Below, piece after piece: positions 6,481 through 9,074 of a stretch of 9,074 bases of DNA (position 1 is its first letter; each line of letters begins with the position of its first letter). This stretch comes from an uncultured Bacteroidales bacterium. Its GTDB lineage: Bacteria > Bacteroidota > Bacteroidia > Bacteroidales > P3. The notes beneath the pieces are model-generated. The model worked only from the letters and a program-made list of their open reading frames with translations, searched no databases and had not been told where the DNA came from. The translations under genes were made by a program, and so were the position numbers. The stretch spans positions 1 through 9,074 of the forward strand of contig CAMURW010000043.1 of the NCBI GenBank assembly GCA_947097635.1, in the 5' to 3' direction.

Positions 6481-8131
6481 TATTACACCCAAAAATACAC
6501 TTCTTGTTTAACATCGGTGTTTTCGAACAAGGTGTTTTGACAGGTGGCGTAATTTTCAATAGTAGGGGCATTGAAAAGTCTACTCCCATCAGCAGAGCTT
6601 CTCCTGCTCCCATTGTAGGCAAGAAAGATAGCAGACTCTTATTAAGTGACGAAGCTGCACTTTCTACGGCCTTTTTGTCTTGTTCGTTAATTAGTCGATG
6701 AACAATAAAAGTTCCCATTTGACTAAGTACACCTAGCGGAATATCTCTCGGCATCTGAGTTGAAAGACATAAGAATAAACCATATTTACGGGCTTCTTTA
6801 GCAATAAGCTCAATACCCTGAAGGTAAAAGGATGTGTCATCGTCCGCACTTATTCTTTTGTTCAAAAACTGGTGTGCTTCGTCTATGAATAGAAGAATAG
6901 GCTTTTGCCTAAAAGAGCAGGTCCTCGCCTTTCTTAAAAGTTGAGTAGCAATAAAGTCCACAATAACTTCTCTAATAGCAAAGTCATAAGATAGTTTTTC
7001 AAAACCTATACGTAATATGGAGCCTTTCCCATCACTAAAAGATTCAATTGTATCCATTATAGACTTTTGGGTATTTTTCTCATCAATGCCAAGAGCAGAC
7101 TTCACAGTTGGATTATTCAAAAACAGATTAATACGAGCCAGTAGATGAGCACTGTATCCTAACTTAAACGCGTCTTCAACGTATCTTTGACTCTGCTCTT
7201 TTACGCACTCATTTCTCACTTGCTGACCTAAACTCAATAAGTCAAAATCTCCATTTATACAGTATGGTAGATTTTGAGATATGGTTGATGACACGCTGGC
7301 AACACTCTGACCGACTTTTACTCCTGATGTTAATTTTCCTCCATGTACAAGTCTCAAAGTATTAATTGCTTCACAGAGTATTGTAGACGTGTTTGGTGAA
7401 TGTTCACGAAACAAAGAACAAAAATCACTATTTGACAGTTCGGAGTAAGAGAAATAAGTATCTTCTCCTACGATACAATGATTGGCATTAGAAAGACTTG
7501 CGTATTCACCTGTCGCATCTATTAGAATTATCTTGTTTGATGTCTTATCTTGAATTTGCTCCATCAATTTAGCCATTGTCCAGCTCTTACCTCCACCTGT
7601 AGTTCCAAGGACTGCACAATGCCGACCAAACAAAGAACCTAATGAGACTTCACAAGCTACATTGTTTGATGCAAGTTTACCTAAAGAAGCAAATATCTCC
7701 TCTTCATACCTCCCACCAAATTGTCTAACGTAATTCCCTATTTGTTCATTTGAGCAGGCATACACTTTAGATCCGATATGAGGATACCGACCTACGGTTT
7801 TCTCTGTTTTATCTGGATCATAAACATCAAAGGACAAAAGAAGCTCCGCCTTCCCTGAAGGATGGAATGTAGACTCATCCTCTAAGATAGATTTCTCGGT
7901 AAGACTCTTTCGCTCACTATCAGGGAGAGCAAGCTCTGTAATTCTAGCTAAAAAGCCATATTGTTCGCCTTCTATCACCACAAAGCAACCTACATGTCCA
8001 CCTCCCAATGAATAGCCTTCATGATAAAAAGATTGGAGTAAATGAGATGAAGGAAAGTGAATACGAATATACTGAGGGGTAACCTCATTTACGTAGCCTA
8101 GGAAATAATTATGACTGAATGGGTTCTTCAT
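6458..8131 (-). CDS. HerA-type ATPase of SIR2-HerA anti-phage system
   Basis: A HerA/FtsK-class P-loop ATPase, the motor and partner subunit of the SIR2-HerA defence system. In characterised systems HerA forms a hexamer with SIR2, and the complex depletes NAD+ during phage infection. With the start at ATG 8131 the product has 557 residues. It begins with a HAS-barrel at about 9-80 (YFLGYVNEVTPQYIRIHF). Walker A GTTGGGKS is at 176-183, Walker B LLFIDEAH at 413-420 with D417 and E418, and a probable arginine finger is R462 in STQMPRDIP. ATG 8188 would add 19 residues before the barrel and widen the overlap with SIR2 to 80 nt. Starting at 8131 gives a 23-nt overlap, typical of coupled genes. The last ~25 residues (533-557) are Cys- and Lys-rich, and their final codons lie inside the hairpin next to tRNA-Ser. 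They look like a tail acquired from junction sequence. Confidence 0.9.
   Translation of the reverse strand: MKNPFSHNYFLGYVNEVTPQYIRIHFPSSHLLQSFYHEGYSLGGGHVGCFVVIEGEQYGFLARITELALPDSERKSLTEKSILEDESTFHPSGKAELLLSFDVYDPDKTEKTVGRYPHIGSKVYACSNEQIGNYVRQFGGRYEEEIFASLGKLASNNVACEVSLGSLFGRHCAVLGTTGGGKSWTMAKLMEQIQDKTSNKIILIDATGEYASLSNANHCIVGEDTYFSYSELSNSDFCSLFREHSPNTSTILCEAINTLRLVHGGKLTSGVKVGQSVASVSSTISQNLPYCINGDFDLLSLGQQVRNECVKEQSQRYVEDAFKLGYSAHLLARINLFLNNPTVKSALGIDEKNTQKSIMDTIESFSDGKGSILRIGFEKLSYDFAIREVIVDFIATQLLRKARTCSFRQKPILLFIDEAHQFLNKRISADDDTSFYLQGIELIAKEARKYGLFLCLSTQMPRDIPLGVLSQMGTFIVHRLINEQDKKAVESAASSLNKSLLSFLPTMGAGEALLMGVDFSMPLLLKITPPVKTPCSKTPMLNKKCIFGCNKGCKSRN
6471..6490 (+). repeat. Two direct TTACACCC copies, plus one inverted copy at 6445
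   Basis: TTACACCC occurs at 6471-6478 and 6483-6490 with a 12-nt period, and its inverse GGGTGTAA at 6445-6452. This cluster lies within 55 nt of the tRNA-Ser 3' end. Such small repeats next to a tRNA end can be recombinase binding sites, but no integrase gene is visible in the window. The function is inferred only. Confidence 0.45.
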
Positions 8132-9074
8132 TTGTGGAATATGTTTTATTCTCAGGAAGACTTTCAGTGAACCCCTTGAACGTATCAAATACTATAGACA
8201 CATTACGCTTGACCACATTACCATCAAAGTACTCTTTAAGCTCTTCTCGATTGATGGATCCTCCTGCATTATAGTTTACTATGACGAGCTGAAAACTTGG
8301 ATTCTGATTTACCGCTTCAAGGATTACGTTCTGAATATGCTTATCTCTGAAACCAAATCCGAGGACTATCAACAGAGTATTCTCTTTTCGCAAGGCTTGC
8401 TGAAAACGCGACATCATCTCAAAATATGGTTGTTCATACGAACTTTCATATTTATCAGAAGCTGGATAAACGATTAATGGAGATTCGGTAGAATTCACTT
8501 GCTGGACTATTCCTTGTTCCGTTTTTTCCCAAGTCAAGGAACCATGCATTTTGTATAAATGAAAAACCTTAGACACGAAACTTTCTTCATCCTTGAGTCT
8601 AGTTCGCTCTCTTTGTACAATATCGTAGTCGAAATAGCGTCCAGAGAAAGTCCTAGGAAAAGTGAATGAAAAACCATCAATCACAGCATAGCCACCTTCT
8701 TGGGCTGCTTGTTCAAATAGAGTATCATAATTAGTAGTGAAGAGTTGTACTCTCGGTTCACTAGCCTTACGCGCTGTGATTTTATCTAGAAATGTTTTGT
8801 GTGGGGCATTTGAACTATCTAATTCTAACTGACATGCATCTCTTATGATTTTTTCTAATTGTTCTCGAAGAGGCTTAAGCCGAGAAGCCTTTTCTTCACT
8901 TATTTTCTCGACTAGTAGGATGTGGGAAAGAAAAGCCTCAATATCTTTATCGTTTGCTATTCTTCGGAGTTTATTGTCGCAGGGTAAAAGTTCCTTATAT
9001 AACTGTTTGATGACATCACAACCACTCTTCCACAAACCGTTTCTTGTCTCTCCCTTGTTAGAACCATTGTCGAG
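8109..9074 (-). CDS. SIR2-domain NADase of SIR2-HerA system (N-terminus beyond window)
   Basis: The effector of the SIR2-HerA module, with a SIR2_2-like NAD+-cleaving domain. The reading frame is open to the right edge, so the gene is partial; 321 codons are visible. A TTG at 9035 could be taken as a start, but the frame continues upstream (GETRNG, then LDNGSNK at the edge) and the N-terminal GAGxS nucleotide-binding motif of the fold is not in view. It probably lies a few codons beyond the window. Visible motifs are TTNYDTLFE with the catalytic-type Asn (codon 8730-8732), MHGSL with the catalytic-type His (codon 8544-8546), and a C-terminal VLGFGFRDKHI at about 8370-8330, the usual family ending. 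A helical insertion of about 80 residues precedes TTNYD. The stop at 8109 lies within the HerA gene, and the gene order SIR2 then HerA matches known systems. Confidence 0.9.
   Translation of the reverse strand, partial: LDNGSNKGETRNGLWKSGCDVIKQLYKELLPCDNKLRRIANDKDIEAFLSHILLVEKISEEKASRLKPLREQLEKIIRDACQLELDSSNAPHKTFLDKITARKASEPRVQLFTTNYDTLFEQAAQEGGYAVIDGFSFTFPRTFSGRYFDYDIVQRERTRLKDEESFVSKVFHLYKMHGSLTWEKTEQGIVQQVNSTESPLIVYPASDKYESSYEQPYFEMMSRFQQALRKENTLLIVLGFGFRDKHIQNVILEAVNQNPSFQLVIVNYNAGGSINREELKEYFDGNVVKRNVSIVFDTFKGFTESLPENKTYSTNEEPIQS

Larger units (their letters stand above)
6438..9074. mobile_element. Probable genomic island carrying a defence module, left end at tRNA-Ser
   Basis: The segment after tRNA-Ser is AT-richer than the rest: 23 of 60 G+C in the line at 6841, against 33 of 60 at 4141. 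Its codons end mostly in A or T, and it carries only anti-phage defence genes. Integration at tRNA 3' ends is common for islands and prophages. The right boundary, any integrase and the distal attachment repeat would lie beyond the window, so the island status is inferred from composition, position and cargo. Confidence 0.45.

Noticed and set aside
8132..8188. Upstream HerA start at ATG 8188
   Set aside because: The extra 19 residues precede the HAS-barrel and would overlap SIR2 by 80 nt. ATG 8131 gives a typical short overlap.
9033..9035. TTG at 9035 as the start of the SIR2 gene
   Set aside because: The frame is open to the window edge with plausible residues, and the N-terminal GAGxS motif must lie upstream.

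Overview
The window looks like a chromosomal segment of a Bacteroidales bacterium, most likely a Prevotella-type genome. This is inferred from Bacteroidetes-style promoters (-7 boxes of the form TAnnTTTG before both tRNAs, typA and the radical SAM gene), the lack of clear Shine-Dalgarno sequences, and the gene families present. No species can be named from the sequence alone.

Left part (1-2741). The window opens in a 13-bp tandem repeat that probably runs off the left edge. All genes from there to 2708 lie on the minus strand. In the order of transcription they are a COG1313/PflX-type radical SAM protein (2708-1716), an unrecognised 285-residue protein (1648-791), a small DUF1294 membrane protein (722-453), and tRNA-Glu(CTC) (314-241). 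The tRNA has its own promoter, and a good intrinsic terminator lies about 50 nt beyond it. The protein genes are separated by 67-68 nt with no obvious internal promoters, so they could be one transcript.

Middle part (2742-6352). A 225-nt intergenic region carries two divergent promoters. To the right lies typA/bipA, a ribosome-associated translational GTPase, and 58 nt after it a CPBP-family intramembrane protease gene. The CPBP reading frame stops at a TGA at 5698-5700, but coding-like sequence continues directly in the same frame. Near 6025-6050 it switches frame, and it ends at 6220. This looks like a C-terminal domain broken by one nonsense codon and one frameshift. An 11-bp perfect inverted repeat and a promoter then lead into tRNA-Ser(CGA).

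Right part (6353-9074). Six bases after tRNA-Ser the sequence changes character. It becomes visibly AT-richer: 23 of 60 G+C in one sampled line, against 33 of 60 in a typA line. It encodes, on the minus strand, an overlapping pair: a SIR2-domain protein (truncated by the window edge) and a HerA-type ATPase with a HAS-barrel. This pair is the known SIR2-HerA anti-phage defence module. In that system a SIR2 NADase and a HerA hexameric ATPase act together and deplete NAD+ during phage infection. Its position against a tRNA 3' end suggests an integrated island. The last HerA codons lie inside the hairpin that borders the tRNA, which probably marks the island junction.

The most interesting points are the defence island junction with a HerA tail apparently made of junction sequence, and the broken CPBP C-terminal domain. 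I see no clearly undescribed multi-gene system.
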